64,000 bases of DNA from Pusillimonas sp. UBA3987. GTDB taxonomy: Bacteria > Pseudomonadota > Gammaproteobacteria > Burkholderiales > Burkholderiaceae_B. This document shows positions 1-10,248 of this stretch, piece after piece (within the stretch, counting starts at the first letter, position 1; the number at the start of each line of letters is the position of its first letter). The notes beneath the pieces are model-generated. The model was not told the DNA's origin. It made no database searches and saw only the letters and a list, made by a program, of their open reading frames with translations. The translations under genes and the position numbers were made by a program. The DNA is taken from positions 19,795 through 83,794 of the forward strand of contig DGCD01000007.1 in assembly GCA_002384935.1 (NCBI GenBank). Reading direction: 5' to 3'.

Positions 1-200
1 TAACCCCCGACATGGGTGTCGCCAATATAAATCTGGGGTACTGTACGGCGCCCAGTTCGTTCCATCATGAGCGCACGCTGCTCCTGGTCTGTATCAATCC
101 GGATTTTTGTGATTTCGGATACACCACGTTTTTTCAGCAGCATTTCAGCACGCACGCAGAACGGACAAACGGCGGTGCAATACATTGTGACTATTGCCAT
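1..200 (-). CDS. grxC: Glutaredoxin 3 (GrxC), C-terminus cut by window edge
   Basis: A small thiol-disulfide oxidoreductase that uses glutathione to reduce cytoplasmic disulfides and mixed disulfides. On the minus strand the start codon at 198-200 opens MAIVTMYCTAVCPFCVRAEM, with the redox motif CPFC at residues 12-15. The family's TVPQIYIG segment, carrying the cis-proline, and the HVGG glutathione-binding turn follow. The frame is still open at base 1, so the last residues are outside. It lies 46 bp downstream of a rhodanese gene in the same direction. In many Betaproteobacteria the order is rhodanese-grxC-secB, so secB probably comes next outside the window. Family assignment is firm. Confidence 0.93.
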   Translation of the reverse strand, partial: MAIVTMYCTAVCPFCVRAEMLLKKRGVSEITKIRIDTDQEQRALMMERTGRRTVPQIYIGDTHVGG

Positions 201-246
201 GTGAACCTCGGTAAAGTGTGAAACGGAGATCGTAGAAGGGTAACGC

Positions 247-660
247 TTAGTGTTTACCGCTCACCGGCATGCCGGCGTCTATCCATTTGCGCAGCCCTCC
301 TTCAAGGGCAACGGCTTCACTAAAGCCGTTTTTGCGCAGCTTACCGGCTACCGTAGCCGATTCACGCCCATGTTCGCAAACGATGATAATGGGCTTGTCT
401 TTGGGTAGCGTGCTCATTTTGGCCTCGATGTCGGCCGCCGGAATGTTTTTCGCCTGGGGAATACTGCCCCCTTTGAATTTTTCGTGGCTGCGTACGTCAA
501 TGAATACACCATTGTTTTGGTTCGCCAATTGCACGGCTTGCGAAACGCCGACCGCGCTTGCGCGTGTCCCTTTCATAATTGCAGGCCATAAAAGCATGAC
601 CCCGGATACAAGGGCTATTATTACAATATAAAGGTTGTTTTCGCTAAGAAGAAAGTCCAC
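247..660 (-). CDS. Membrane-anchored rhodanese-like protein
   Basis: A 137-residue single-domain rhodanese, a sulfurtransferase fold, with an N-terminal membrane helix at about residues 8-28. The domain runs from about residue 38 to the end. The presumed catalytic cysteine sits in VCEHGRESA. Most active rhodaneses carry a CxxGxR loop there, and CEHGRES fits it. The pattern FIDVRSHEKFKGGSIPQAKN is the usual domain entry. The helix should tether the domain to the inner membrane; which side it faces is not settled by the sequence. It is probably co-transcribed with grxC downstream. The sulfur acceptor is unknown, and a role in disulfide or persulfide handling with GrxC is inference. Confidence 0.88.
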   Translation of the reverse strand: MDFLLSENNLYIVIIALVSGVMLLWPAIMKGTRASAVGVSQAVQLANQNNGVFIDVRSHEKFKGGSIPQAKNIPAADIEAKMSTLPKDKPIIIVCEHGRESATVAGKLRKNGFSEAVALEGGLRKWIDAGMPVSGKH

Positions 661-750
661 GATACGGTCCAGTTTGATTCGTCAAAAAAACTTCGATAAT
701 ACGGGATTATAAAATGGACGCGCTTATTCAATTTTTAGGTAGCTTGTCTC

Positions 751-1503
751 ATGCATAAATTAGTACTCATGCGCCATGGTGAAAGCCAGTGGAATCTTGA
801 AAATCGTTTCACCGGTTGGACTGATGTTGATCTGACTGAAACGGGCCGGATGCAGGCGCAAAAAGCCGGTGAACTGCTCAAGGCCGAGGGGTTTGAGTTC
901 GACCTGGCGTTTTCGTCTGTGCTCAAGCGCGCCATTCGAACTTTGTGGATTGCGCTCGATGCAATGGATTCCATGTATACCCCCGTCGGTCTGAATTGGC
1001 GTCTGAACGAGCGCCATTATGGTGCTCTGCAGGGTTTGAACAAGTCGGAAACGGCGGCCAAGTATGGTGACGAGCAGGTGCTGGTATGGCGTCGTGCTTA
1101 CGCTATTGCCCCCAACCCGCTTGAGCTCGATGATCCGCGTCATCCTCGTTTCGATAAACGTTATGCCAGGATACCGTCAGCGCAGCTCCCGGCGACCGAA
1201 TGTCTTAAAGATACGGTCGATCGTGTAGTTCCTTTCTGGGACGAGACGATTGCGCCCGCCCTCAAGTCGGGCCGCAAGGTACTGGTGGCTGCGCATGGAA
1301 ACAGTTTACGGGCGCTTATCAAGCATCTTGATGGGATTTCCGATGACGATATCGTCAAACTGAATATTCCCACCGGTCAACCGCTGGTTTATGAGCTTGA
1401 TGAGGCACTTCGTCCGATTCGTAACTATTATCTGGGCGACGCCGCCGAAATTGAAGCTGCGATGGCAGCAGTGGCTGCTCAGGGCAAAGCGAAGAAGGGC
1501 TAG
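751..1503 (+). CDS. gpmA: 2,3-bisphosphoglycerate-dependent phosphoglycerate mutase
   Basis: Interconverts 3- and 2-phosphoglycerate in glycolysis and gluconeogenesis through a phosphohistidine intermediate. The 250-residue length is that of cofactor-dependent GpmA. The N-terminus [15 protein letters not shown] carries the catalytic RHGES (His9). [15 protein letters not shown] follows, and the second active-site histidine is in [13 protein letters not shown] at about residue 182. The ATG at 751 is the only good start. The gene is divergent from the rhodanese, with about 90 bp between them that must hold both promoters. envC follows immediately, with an AGAAGGG ribosome site formed by the last codons of gpmA, so the two are probably translationally linked. 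Confidence 0.97.
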   Translation: MHKLVLMRHGESQWNLENRFTGWTDVDLTETGRMQAQKAGELLKAEGFEFDLAFSSVLKRAIRTLWIALDAMDSMYTPVGLNWRLNERHYGALQGLNKSETAAKYGDEQVLVWRRAYAIAPNPLELDDPRHPRFDKRYARIPSAQLPATECLKDTVDRVVPFWDETIAPALKSGRKVLVAAHGNSLRALIKHLDGISDDDIVKLNIPTGQPLVYELDEALRPIRNYYLGDAAEIEAAMAAVAAQGKAKKG

Positions 1504-1508
1504 TGCTT

Positions 1509-2924
1509 ATGCGCCATGTGCTCGGCTTGGTGGTGTTGGCCTTATGGTCGGCGATCGCGGGGGCAGATGAAACCTCCGCGCAGCTAAAGGCTCGCCAGGC
1601 CCAAATGGAGCAACAGCAGGCCGAGTTGCAGGCGCGCATCAATGAAGTCCAGGAATCCATTGGACGCGAGGCACGCTCCAGAAAGGATGTGCTTGATCAG
1701 CTTCGGGATTCAGAGTCGGCGATTTCAGCGGTGGCGCGTGAGCTTGCCGATTTGGCTGATGAAGAAAAGCGTGTCACTCAAGAGCAAAAGCGATTGGCAC
1801 AGGGTATTGCGCAAACCCACGAGCGGATCGATATTCAACGTGAAACGCTGGCTGATCAATTGAGGGCCCAGTATGCCGGTGGATTGTCGCCCTGGACTGC
1901 ATTGCTTTCCGGCGAGGACCCTCAGCGTATCGGGCGTGAGCTGGCTTACCTGGGTTATGTTTCGAGCGCCCAGGCGAAGGGTGTGCGCGATTTGCAGGAA
2001 AGCCTGGCACAGCTGGAAGTGCTGACACAGCAATTAAAGCGGCGTGAGGCCGATCTCGACGCCTTGCAGGCAAAAACCAGTCAGAAGAAACAGGAGCTCG
2101 AGAAGCAAAAAGCGGAACGAGAACAGGTGCTGGCGCGTGTGGAGGCAGCATTAAAGCAACGTCGATCCGAGGCTGAAACGCTTGAGCGGGATTCGCAGCG
2201 TCTGGAAGGGCTGGTAAGTGGCCTGCAAACAGCCATCAAGGCGCAAGAGGCGGCAGAGCGTCGTGAACGGGAGCGTCTGGCCGCCGAGCGCAGAAAACGT
2301 GAGCAGGAGGCTGCCGAGCGCGCGCGTTTGGAGCGTGAGGCCAGGGAGCGCGAGATTGAAGTTGTTCGAGTGGCGCCATCTGAACCCGTGACGACGGTTG
2401 AAGCAACAGAGCCGGACACAACGGAATCTGAAACAGCAGGTTCGCAATTGGCTGGGCGTGATGAAGCCAGGCCGGATACGCCGACAAGTCCCGCTCCTGA
2501 AGAAACCGTTGTGCCTCAGGAACCAATTGCGCCGTTGTCCGGTCTGAGAAAAGGGCTTCCTGCGCCGGTTAAAGGCCAGGTGCTGGGGCGTTTTGGCACC
2601 GAGCGTCCGGATGGCGGCGTTTGGCGGGGTATTGTCTTGCGTGCTCCCGAAGGAACCGCGGTGCGGCCTGTGGCTGCGGGCCGTGTGGCTTACGCCAATT
2701 GGCTTAACGGCTTTGGTAATTTGCTGATTGTCGACCATGGTGAAGGCTATTTAAGCGTGTATGCCTATAACCAAAGTCTGCTCAAGAAAGTGGGAGAGCG
2801 TGTAGGTCCGGGCGATACGATTGCCAGGGTCGGTGCAACAGGCGGACAGGTTGAACCTGGCCTGTATTTTGAAATCCGGCATGATGGTGCACCGGTAAAC
2901 CCGCTGATTTGGTTGGCGCGTTAA
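1509..2924 (+). CDS. envC: Murein hydrolase activator EnvC, LytM-domain protein
   Basis: A periplasmic divisome protein that activates N-acetylmuramoyl-L-alanine amidases to split septal peptidoglycan. About 471 residues: a signal peptide (cleavage near AGADE), a long coiled coil at about residues 25-260 rich in Q, E, R and K, a Pro/Thr/Glu-rich linker, then a C-terminal LytM/M23 domain of about 115 residues. The zinc ligands of active M23 peptidases are missing (IVDHGEGYLSVYAYNQ keeps the fold but not the HxH pair), as in E. coli EnvC, so it should activate rather than cut. A GTG at 1503 overlaps the gpmA stop. I prefer the ATG at 1509 because AGAAGGG lies 9 nt upstream and the signal peptide then starts MRHVLG. 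Confidence 0.9.
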   Translation: MRHVLGLVVLALWSAIAGADETSAQLKARQAQMEQQQAELQARINEVQESIGREARSRKDVLDQLRDSESAISAVARELADLADEEKRVTQEQKRLAQGIAQTHERIDIQRETLADQLRAQYAGGLSPWTALLSGEDPQRIGRELAYLGYVSSAQAKGVRDLQESLAQLEVLTQQLKRREADLDALQAKTSQKKQELEKQKAEREQVLARVEAALKQRRSEAETLERDSQRLEGLVSGLQTAIKAQEAAERRERERLAAERRKREQEAAERARLEREAREREIEVVRVAPSEPVTTVEATEPDTTESETAGSQLAGRDEARPDTPTSPAPEETVVPQEPIAPLSGLRKGLPAPVKGQVLGRFGTERPDGGVWRGIVLRAPEGTAVRPVAAGRVAYANWLNGFGNLLIVDHGEGYLSVYAYNQSLLKKVGERVGPGDTIARVGATGGQVEPGLYFEIRHDGAPVNPLIWLAR

Positions 2925-2978
2925 GGTACTATAGGCGCAGTAGGCAGTTATATTGATGTTTTTAATACGGGAATGTGC

Positions 2979-4493
2979 ATGGGCACTCGCAAAATAGGTC
3001 GGTTTGGGTTGGTTATGTCAGGCGTTGTGGGCGGGGTTCTGCTCAGTCTGGGTATTTCCGCCGTGGCACAACGTGGGGAACCGCTGCCGTTAAAAGAGCT
3101 GCAACAGTTCGCTAATGTTTTTTCCGCGATCAAATCCAGTTACGTTGAATCGTTGGGTGACAAAGACCTGATGGACGACGCAATTCGCGGCATGTTCAGC
3201 GATCTGGATCCGCATTCCGCGTATCTGGACCCGGAAGCGTTCAAGGAGATGGAGGCCATCACCCAGGGTGGTTTTGGCGGCCTGGGTATTGAAATCGGCA
3301 GTGAAGACGGCATGCCTAAAGTCATCGCGCCCATCGAGGACACCCCTGCTGCCCGCGCGGGTATCATGTCCGGCGACATTATTACGCACATTGATGGCAA
3401 GGCCACCAAGGGCATGTCCCTCTCCGAAGCAGTCAAGCTGATGCGGGGCGAGCCTCAGACGGCCATCGTTTTAACGATTCGTCGTGCAGGCCAGGACAAA
3501 CCGCTTATCGTAAAAATTGTGCGCGATATGATTAAAGTGCGCAGTGTGCGCAGCAAAATGCTGCCCGACGATATTGCCTATGTCAGAATCAGTCAGTTCC
3601 AGGAACGAACGGTGTCCGATCTGGCTAAACAATTAAGAGAATTGGGCGAAGCCGGCACGCCAAAAGGTATGGTGCTCGATTTGCGCAACGACCCCGGTGG
3701 CCTGCTTGATGCGGCAATCGGTGTTTCCTCGGCATTCCTGCCGCCCGATGTCCTGGTGGTGTCCACCAAAGGGCGTATTCCGTCGGCCAATCGAGAGTAC
3801 TTCGCCAAGCCAGTCGATTACGTGCGCAGTTTTGGGGGCGGCGTCAACAACGATTATGCCTTCCCTGAGTGGGCCAGAACGATTCCCCTGGTGGTGCTGA
3901 TCAATGTGGGTTCGGCCTCGGCGTCGGAAATTGTTGCGGGCGCACTGCAAGATCATGAGCGTGCCAGGGTGCTGGGTAACCGGTCGTTTGGTAAAGGGTC
4001 GGTCCAAAGCGTTTTGCCGTTATCGGAAGATTCAGGCATCAAGCTCACCACGGCCTTGTATTACACCCCCAACGGGCGTTCTATCCAGGCAACGGGCGTG
4101 GAGCCTGACATTACCGTCGACGACACGGCACAGGGGAATCTTTTCCGCATCCCGCGCGAGGCCGATCTGGAGCATCATCTGGCCAATGGGACTGCGGCGC
4201 CGGAAGTGGTAACGCCTACCGAAGACGAGCAGGAAATCGATCCGGACATCAAGATGTTTGAAATCGGTGGTGACGACGATTTCCAGCTCAAGCAGGCCGT
4301 GAATCTTTTGCAAGGCAAGGAGATACGCCAGAACGAGCTGGAAGCTAAACCTGCCGCTACGGAAGCAGAAAAAAAAAATGATGTAGAAAGCGCGCAGGCC
4401 AAGCCTGTTGCGCCGGCCCGCCTGAGTGACACGCCTTCCGGCACTGTAGAGCGCTACCGCTTGACGCCCGACGGCATGATCAAGGTCGAATAA
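2979..4493 (+). CDS. ctpA: S41 carboxy-terminal processing protease
   Basis: A periplasmic PDZ-serine protease with a Ser/Lys dyad that trims or degrades envelope proteins from their C-terminus. About 504 residues: an N-terminal membrane or signal segment, a PDZ domain at about 85-170 starting from GGLGIEIG, and the S41 core. The nucleophile is in NVGSASASEIVAGAL and the general-base lysine in NRSFGKGSVQSV. The C-terminal 90 residues are acidic and low-complexity (EAEKKND). Two in-frame ATGs lie 6 bp apart (2973 and 2979); GGGA six bases before the second favours it. In many proteobacteria ctp follows envC and gpmA, as here. The stop TAA overlaps the next start (TAATG), so the next gene is translationally coupled. 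Confidence 0.93.
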   Translation: MGTRKIGRFGLVMSGVVGGVLLSLGISAVAQRGEPLPLKELQQFANVFSAIKSSYVESLGDKDLMDDAIRGMFSDLDPHSAYLDPEAFKEMEAITQGGFGGLGIEIGSEDGMPKVIAPIEDTPAARAGIMSGDIITHIDGKATKGMSLSEAVKLMRGEPQTAIVLTIRRAGQDKPLIVKIVRDMIKVRSVRSKMLPDDIAYVRISQFQERTVSDLAKQLRELGEAGTPKGMVLDLRNDPGGLLDAAIGVSSAFLPPDVLVVSTKGRIPSANREYFAKPVDYVRSFGGGVNNDYAFPEWARTIPLVVLINVGSASASEIVAGALQDHERARVLGNRSFGKGSVQSVLPLSEDSGIKLTTALYYTPNGRSIQATGVEPDITVDDTAQGNLFRIPREADLEHHLANGTAAPEVVTPTEDEQEIDPDIKMFEIGGDDDFQLKQAVNLLQGKEIRQNELEAKPAATEAEKKNDVESAQAKPVAPARLSDTPSGTVERYRLTPDGMIKVE

Positions 4494-5272
4494 TGGACGA
4501 TGCGCAACTCCTGCGTTATGCGCGTCATATTCTTCTTGATGAACTGGGCATTGAAGGACAGGAACGGTTACTTCAATCGCGTGTGTTGATTGTGGGGGCT
4601 GGCGGCCTGGGTTCCCCGGCTGCGCTCTACCTTGCTGGCGCGGGGGTAGGGCATATTGTGCTTGCCGACGACGACGAAGTGGAAATCAGTAACCTGCAGC
4701 GGCAAATCCTGCATTCGACGGCGTCTGTAGGGCAACCCAAAGCCGAGTCGGGCTTGAAGGCGTTGGGGCGTTTGAATCCGCAGGTTGAAGTAGAGGCGTA
4801 TGTCGGGCGCTTAAGCGGCCACTTGCTTGACCAGGCCGTTGCTCAAGCTGATATCGTGCTCGATTGCTGTGATAATTTCGAAACGCGACATGACGTTAAC
4901 CGAAGTTGTGTTGCGTATCGCCGTCCATTGGTGTCGGGTGCGGCAATCCGTTTCTCCGGCCAGGTCAGCGTGTTCGACATGCGACGTGCCGACGCGCCCT
5001 GTTATCAATGTTTATTTCCGCAGGCTGATGAGGCTGAGGAGCTTAGCTGCGCAACAACCGGCGTTCTGGGCCCGCTGGTTGGCATCATCGGCAGCATGCA
5101 GGCGGCAGAAGCCGTTAAAGTGATTGCAAAAATAGGTGAGCCGCTGGTGGGGCGTCTTTTGTGTCTCGACGCGTTGCGTATGCAGTGGAACGAAATCCGG
5201 TTTCGTAAAGACCCGGCCTGCCTGGTATGTGCCGGCCGTGACACAAAAACCAGTGAGTCAGGTACGCAGTGA
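4493..5272 (+). CDS. moeB: MoeB/ThiF-family E1-like adenylyltransferase
   Basis: Adenylates the C-terminal Gly-Gly of a ubiquitin-like sulfur carrier (MoaD for molybdopterin, or ThiS for thiazole). 259 residues with the Rossmann nucleotide site GAGGLGSPAALYLAGAGVG, then DDDEVEISNLQRQILH. The putative catalytic cysteine is in ELSCATTGVLGP, and the structural zinc cysteine pairs are CYQC and CLVC near the end. It overlaps ctpA by one base. No moa or thiS partner is adjacent, so the sulfur carrier served cannot be read from context. thiG, 30 kb away, would need a ThiF activity that this protein could supply; that is inference. Its 3' end overlaps the convergent nucleotidase gene by 15 bp. Confidence 0.88.
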   Translation: MDDAQLLRYARHILLDELGIEGQERLLQSRVLIVGAGGLGSPAALYLAGAGVGHIVLADDDEVEISNLQRQILHSTASVGQPKAESGLKALGRLNPQVEVEAYVGRLSGHLLDQAVAQADIVLDCCDNFETRHDVNRSCVAYRRPLVSGAAIRFSGQVSVFDMRRADAPCYQCLFPQADEAEELSCATTGVLGPLVGIIGSMQAAEAVKVIAKIGEPLVGRLLCLDALRMQWNEIRFRKDPACLVCAGRDTKTSESGTQ

Positions 5273-5989
5273 TTTTCGTCCGGTTAACAGTTGCCCCAGG
5301 CTGTTAACCCGTAAATTGACGTACTGGTTGCGACCCCGATGCGATGCCGAAAACGGGGTCGACGGATGGTAAACATGCACTGTACGCATGCCGGCTTGCC
5401 GCGCGGTTTTCAGATTCTTCAGGGTGTCTTCGACCAGAATGATTTTTGCCGGCGAGGTGCCCAGGCGGGCCCGTATTTGCTGCATCAGCGCGCGCGAAGG
5501 CTTGGGGCGGATTTTGCCTTGCAGATGCATGTGGTCGATAGACCAGATCATGTCGAAAAAAGGCAGAATTCCCAGCGTGTGCAAGACGGTTCTCGCATAC
5601 TTTTCGGGTGCGTTGGTCAGTAATATTTTCATGCCGGCCAGGCGTTGGAATTTTCGGTTCAGCCCGGCTTCCGAATGAACCAGCGGGCGGGGATCGAAGT
5701 CGTGGCTTAAATCCAGAAAGGTTTTGGCATGTATGCCATGGTGCTTTACCAGGCCAATGACGGTTGCGCCGTAGCGTTGCCAATACAATGCGCGCAGGTG
5801 GTTCGCTTGTGATTCGTCGACATTCAGGCTTTTCGCGACGGCGTCAGTCATCTTGCCGTCGATTACCTTGAATATCGACTTGGAACTGTCGTGCAACGTG
5901 TTATCAAGGTCAAATAGCCATACCGGTGCGTTGCGCGCATAGGCGCGACGGGGCCGATGACGCGGCAGACGCAACCCCTGAGATCTCAT
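5258..5989 (-). CDS. Pyrimidine 5'-nucleotidase, HAD superfamily
   Basis: A HAD hydrolase of the class that dephosphorylates pyrimidine nucleoside monophosphates (SDT1/YjjG-like, subfamily IA). 243 residues with motif I LFDLDNTLHD (nucleophile Asp and acid/base Asp two residues on), motif II LLTNAP, lysine in QGKIRPKPS, and motif IV ILVEDTLKNL. The cap domain lies between motifs I and II. It begins 2 bp after the argB stop, and the pair argB then this HAD protein is a recurring order in Burkholderiales. About 20 basic residues precede motif I (MRSQGLRLPRHRPRRAYAR), longer than typical, so the true start could be internal. The physiological substrate is not established by sequence. Confidence 0.85.
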   Translation of the reverse strand: MRSQGLRLPRHRPRRAYARNAPVWLFDLDNTLHDSSKSIFKVIDGKMTDAVAKSLNVDESQANHLRALYWQRYGATVIGLVKHHGIHAKTFLDLSHDFDPRPLVHSEAGLNRKFQRLAGMKILLTNAPEKYARTVLHTLGILPFFDMIWSIDHMHLQGKIRPKPSRALMQQIRARLGTSPAKIILVEDTLKNLKTARQAGMRTVHVYHPSTPFSASHRGRNQYVNLRVNSLGQLLTGRKSLRT

Positions 5990-5991
5990 TC

Positions 5992-7404
<1,413 letters not shown>

Positions 7405-7408
<4 letters not shown>

Positions 7409-8118
7409 TGGACGGGCATCGTTTGAACATCAGGGTTGCTGGAAGGGCTTGACGCGGCAGGCTGGGCCGGCGCGGTGCTTTCTGCGGGCGGGTTGTCTTG
7501 CTGCTGCTGAACCAGGCTTTCGCGCGAAACAATCGTAAAGAGCTTGACGACTTCTTTTACGCCTTGAACGTTGGCTGCAACTTTTGCCGCCATTCGTCCT
7601 TCGGTTTCAGTTACCTTGCCCATGAGGTAAACCACACCACGCTCGGTGGTAACGACAATGGCGGCGGCAGGCACCTCTTTGGCTTCGAAAAGGCTGGCCT
7701 TGACCTTGGTGGTGATCCAGGTGTCGTTGGTGCGAACGCTCAGGGGGGTAACGCTGCCGATGCGTACCCGGTTAATTACTTCTTTAACGTTTTCAATGCC
7801 GCTGGCAATTGCTTGTGCGCGTTCCTTGTCGGCCTCATTGGGGACATCACCGTATATCAGAACCTTGCCGGCATACGAGACGCTGGTCAGGCGTATATTG
7901 GGCTGCTTGTCGAAGGCCTTGCCGACTTCAATCGAAAATTTCATTTCAATGGCCTGGTCTTCAACCTGTTCGCCGGCGGTGCGACGGTCGGTGGCTACAA
8001 GGGCCGTTGTTGCAGCGGCACCTCCGACAACTAGGGGGGCGCACGCCGACATGAGCGTGGCCAGGCCCAGCAAAAGCGCCAGTATAAGCGTGCGGGCGGG
8101 TGTAAAGGTTGCAGTCAT
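7405..8118 (-). CDS. dolP: BON-domain lipoprotein, DolP/YraP-like
   Basis: An outer-membrane lipoprotein that in E. coli binds anionic phospholipid at division sites and helps keep the envelope intact. 237 residues with a signal peptide ending in the lipobox LMSAC (Cys about residue 26), two BON domains at about residues 50-118 and 125-190, then a low-complexity tail rich in Gln, Pro, Ala and Ser. GDVPNEADKERAQAIASGIE and MGKVTETEGRMAAKVAANVQ mark the two domain cores. The order yraN, diaA, dolP matches the E. coli cluster. Its ATG overlaps the diaA stop (TAATG). The tail is longer than in E. coli DolP (191 aa). Confidence 0.87.
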
Positions 8119-8711
8119 TAGAGCGAGTCTCCGAGTAAGAGGGCGTCGATTCCATCACATAAGGCATGCAGCAGGACGATATGTACTTCCTGAATTCGCA
8201 TGGTGCGGTCGTGAGGTACGCATAAATGAATATCGGTTTCGTATAGTTGTTCACCGATTTTCCCGCCCCCTTTTCCAGTCAGGGCGATAACCGTCATTTC
8301 GCGGTCGTGCGCTGCTTCAATAGACCGCAAAACATTGGGTGAGTTCCCACTTGTTGAAATAGCGACGAGAATGTCGCCTGGTTGCCCAAGCGCCATTACC
8401 TGGCGCTCGAAAATGTGATCGAAGCCGTAATCGTTACCCACGGCTGTCATGATGGATGAGTCGGTATTCAGGGCGATGCCGGCCAGTGGAAGACGGTCGC
8501 GTTCGAAACGGCCCACGAGTTCAGCGACAAAATGCTGGGCGTCTGCGGCCGAACCGCCATTCCCGCATGCCAGAATTTTGTTGTTGTTCACCAGGGCGGC
8601 GAATGCCATGTCGACAGCGACGGCAAGGGGTTCGGCAAGCGCCTGGGAGCTTGCCTTGAAAGTATCGATAGCGTCGTCGAAATGCGACGACATTCGGGAG
8701 GTCATATCCAT
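8118..8711 (-). CDS. diaA: SIS-domain protein, DiaA/GmhA family
   Basis: 197 residues forming one SIS domain. Motifs include ILACGNGGSAADAQHFVAEL, ISTSGNSPNVLRSIEAA and VIALTGKGGGKIGEQL. Two roles occur in this family: DiaA, a tetrameric DnaA-binding initiator, and GmhA, sedoheptulose-7-phosphate isomerase for LPS heptose. The position between yraN and dolP is that of E. coli diaA, which decides the name. The stand-alone rfaE2 at 32 kb shows that the ADP-heptose pathway is present, so an isomerase role is not excluded. An alternative start two codons in (MTSRM) is possible. Confidence 0.85.
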   Translation of the reverse strand: MDMTSRMSSHFDDAIDTFKASSQALAEPLAVAVDMAFAALVNNNKILACGNGGSAADAQHFVAELVGRFERDRLPLAGIALNTDSSIMTAVGNDYGFDHIFERQVMALGQPGDILVAISTSGNSPNVLRSIEAAHDREMTVIALTGKGGGKIGEQLYETDIHLCVPHDRTMRIQEVHIVLLHALCDGIDALLLGDSL

Positions 8712-8765
8712 AAACGCTATTATCTCATGGTCGAAAAGGCGTGATGTAACGTTTTTGCGCGAAAG

Positions 8766-9260
8766 TTATACAGATCGAAAGGCGTCTTGATGCCAGCAAA
8801 GACGTCCACCGTTGAGTGTAATGATATCGAAACGGCATGGTGGCGGTTTTATGAAGTGGCGGCGTACAAGGTGGGGCAGCCAGAATTGCGCTGTTCGAAC
8901 GAGGCGTTTTTGTTTATGTGGCCCAATTGTTTCGGCCGCCGCGCCATAGTGGGTGTTGGATCGACTGCGCACCTCGACAAATACAAGTATATTTTGATCG
9001 CGCGCCACGATATCAATCTCGCCGGCCCGGCACTTGATGTTGCGAGTGAGTACGCACAGGCCGCGTTCTGTCAGATAATGACAGGCCAGGTCCTCAGCCG
9101 CGTGTCCTGTTTGCTGGGTTGCGGAAACGGGAATGAAGGGCCGAGGCAGCGGTGTTGCGGATGTCGTGACTTTCCTGCGGCGCCGACGAATGGCTTTTTC
9201 TTGTGCCGAGCGGATTAATTGCTCAGCGGTGAGGAGCTTGGGCAAGGGCGCTTGACTCAT
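8766..9260 (-). CDS. YraN family (UPF0102) endonuclease-like protein
   Basis: A small protein with the restriction-endonuclease-like fold of UPF0102. The core residues are visible: GHAAEDLACHYL, the acidic pair in CRAGEIDIVARDQNILVFVE (GEIDIV...FVEVR is the D-ExK-like site), then KQKRLVRTAQFWL. At 164 residues it is about 40 longer than E. coli YraN. The extra part is a basic N-terminal leader (KAIRRRRRKV) of unclear reality; an internal start near GHAAED would give the usual length, but no good ATG is there. It is divergent from rsmI. The function is not established; nuclease activity is inferred from the fold. Confidence 0.85.
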   Translation of the reverse strand: MSQAPLPKLLTAEQLIRSAQEKAIRRRRRKVTTSATPLPRPFIPVSATQQTGHAAEDLACHYLTERGLCVLTRNIKCRAGEIDIVARDQNILVFVEVRSRSNTHYGAAAETIGPHKQKRLVRTAQFWLPHLVRRHFIKPPPCRFDIITLNGGRLCWHQDAFRSV

Positions 9261-9292
9261 GAAATGAAATAACGGTGGTAAGGCTGCATAGT

Positions 9293-10228
9293 ATGCGTGA
9301 AGAGATCGGATTTGATGACCCCCCCATGTCGTGGAAACGTCTCACCGAACGGGTGGCGCAACAGGATTGGCCGGCCGGCGCGTTGTATGTTATTGCAACA
9401 CCCATTGGCAACCTGGCCGACCTGAGTCTGCGGGCGTTCGAAGCTTTGCGTCGATGTGACGTGATTGCCGCCGAGGATACGCGCTCCAGTCGCCAATTAC
9501 TGGATGCCTGGGGAGTCAATACTCCTTTGATGGCAGCACACCGGCACAATGAAGCAAGCGCTGCGCAGGCCATTATCGGACGTTTGCGCAACGGTGAACG
9601 AGTGGCCCTGATTTCTGATGCGGGTACCCCTGCCGTGAGTGATCCTGGTGCCCGGGTGGTGCGAACCGTTGTTGCTGAAGGTTATCGCGCGATTCCTATT
9701 CCAGGTGCCAGTGCGGTGTTAGCGGCGTTGATGGCCAGCGGGGCTACAACAGATGAGAATCCGGCCTATATGTTTGCCGGGTTTGCCCCGCAGAAAGCCA
9801 CTGCGCGTCAAAAATGGTTTCGGCGCTGGTCTGAATCAGGGGTGCCGGTTGTTTTTTTCGAGTCGCCTCATCGGCTTGTTGCATCGATGAGCGATTTGGC
9901 GGGTTTGCTGCCGGGTGATCGCTTATTGACCGTAGCGCGAGAACTGACCAAACGGTTCGAGCAGGTTGTAACCCTGCCTCTTGATGCGGTGCAGGATTGG
10001 CTGCAGCAGGACTCTCATCACAGCCAGGGCGAATTTGTGCTGGTTTTGCACCCGGATGCGGGCGCTGATGCCGACGAAGCGCCGCCGGCCTATGTGGCAA
10101 TGCTGCTGGATGCCTTGTTGGAGGAGTTAAGCGTAAAGGATGCTGCGCGCATTGCGGCGCGGGCTACGAACTTACCCAAGGCTGATTTGTACCGCATGGC
10201 TTTGGAGCGACGTACGCGTGACGCATGA
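9293..10228 (+). CDS. rsmI: 16S rRNA (cytidine1402-2'-O)-methyltransferase
   Basis: Methylates the ribose of C1402 in the 30S decoding centre, with RsmH methylating the base. A tetrapyrrole-methylase fold, with LYVIATPIGNLADLSLRAFE at the start, AAEDTRSSRQLLDAWG, the SAM-binding VALISDAGTPAVSDPGARVV, then IPIPGASAVLAALMASG and ESPHRLVASM. Three starts compete: GTG 9275, ATG 9293, ATG 9326 (MSWKRL). I choose 9293 because AAGG lies 9 nt upstream, giving 311 residues; the conserved core begins just after 9326. It sits back to back with yraN, as in the E. coli rsmI/yraN/diaA/dolP neighbourhood. Confidence 0.94.
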   Translation: MREEIGFDDPPMSWKRLTERVAQQDWPAGALYVIATPIGNLADLSLRAFEALRRCDVIAAEDTRSSRQLLDAWGVNTPLMAAHRHNEASAAQAIIGRLRNGERVALISDAGTPAVSDPGARVVRTVVAEGYRAIPIPGASAVLAALMASGATTDENPAYMFAGFAPQKATARQKWFRRWSESGVPVVFFESPHRLVASMSDLAGLLPGDRLLTVARELTKRFEQVVTLPLDAVQDWLQQDSHHSQGEFVLVLHPDAGADADEAPPAYVAMLLDALLEELSVKDAARIAARATNLPKADLYRMALERRTRDA

Positions 10229-10248
10229 ACCTGGCAGGTCAGGTGAGC

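Noticed and set aside
12..221. Open frame of 69 codons on the plus strand at the window start
   Set aside because: It is antisense to grxC, whose minus-strand protein has clear glutaredoxin motifs.
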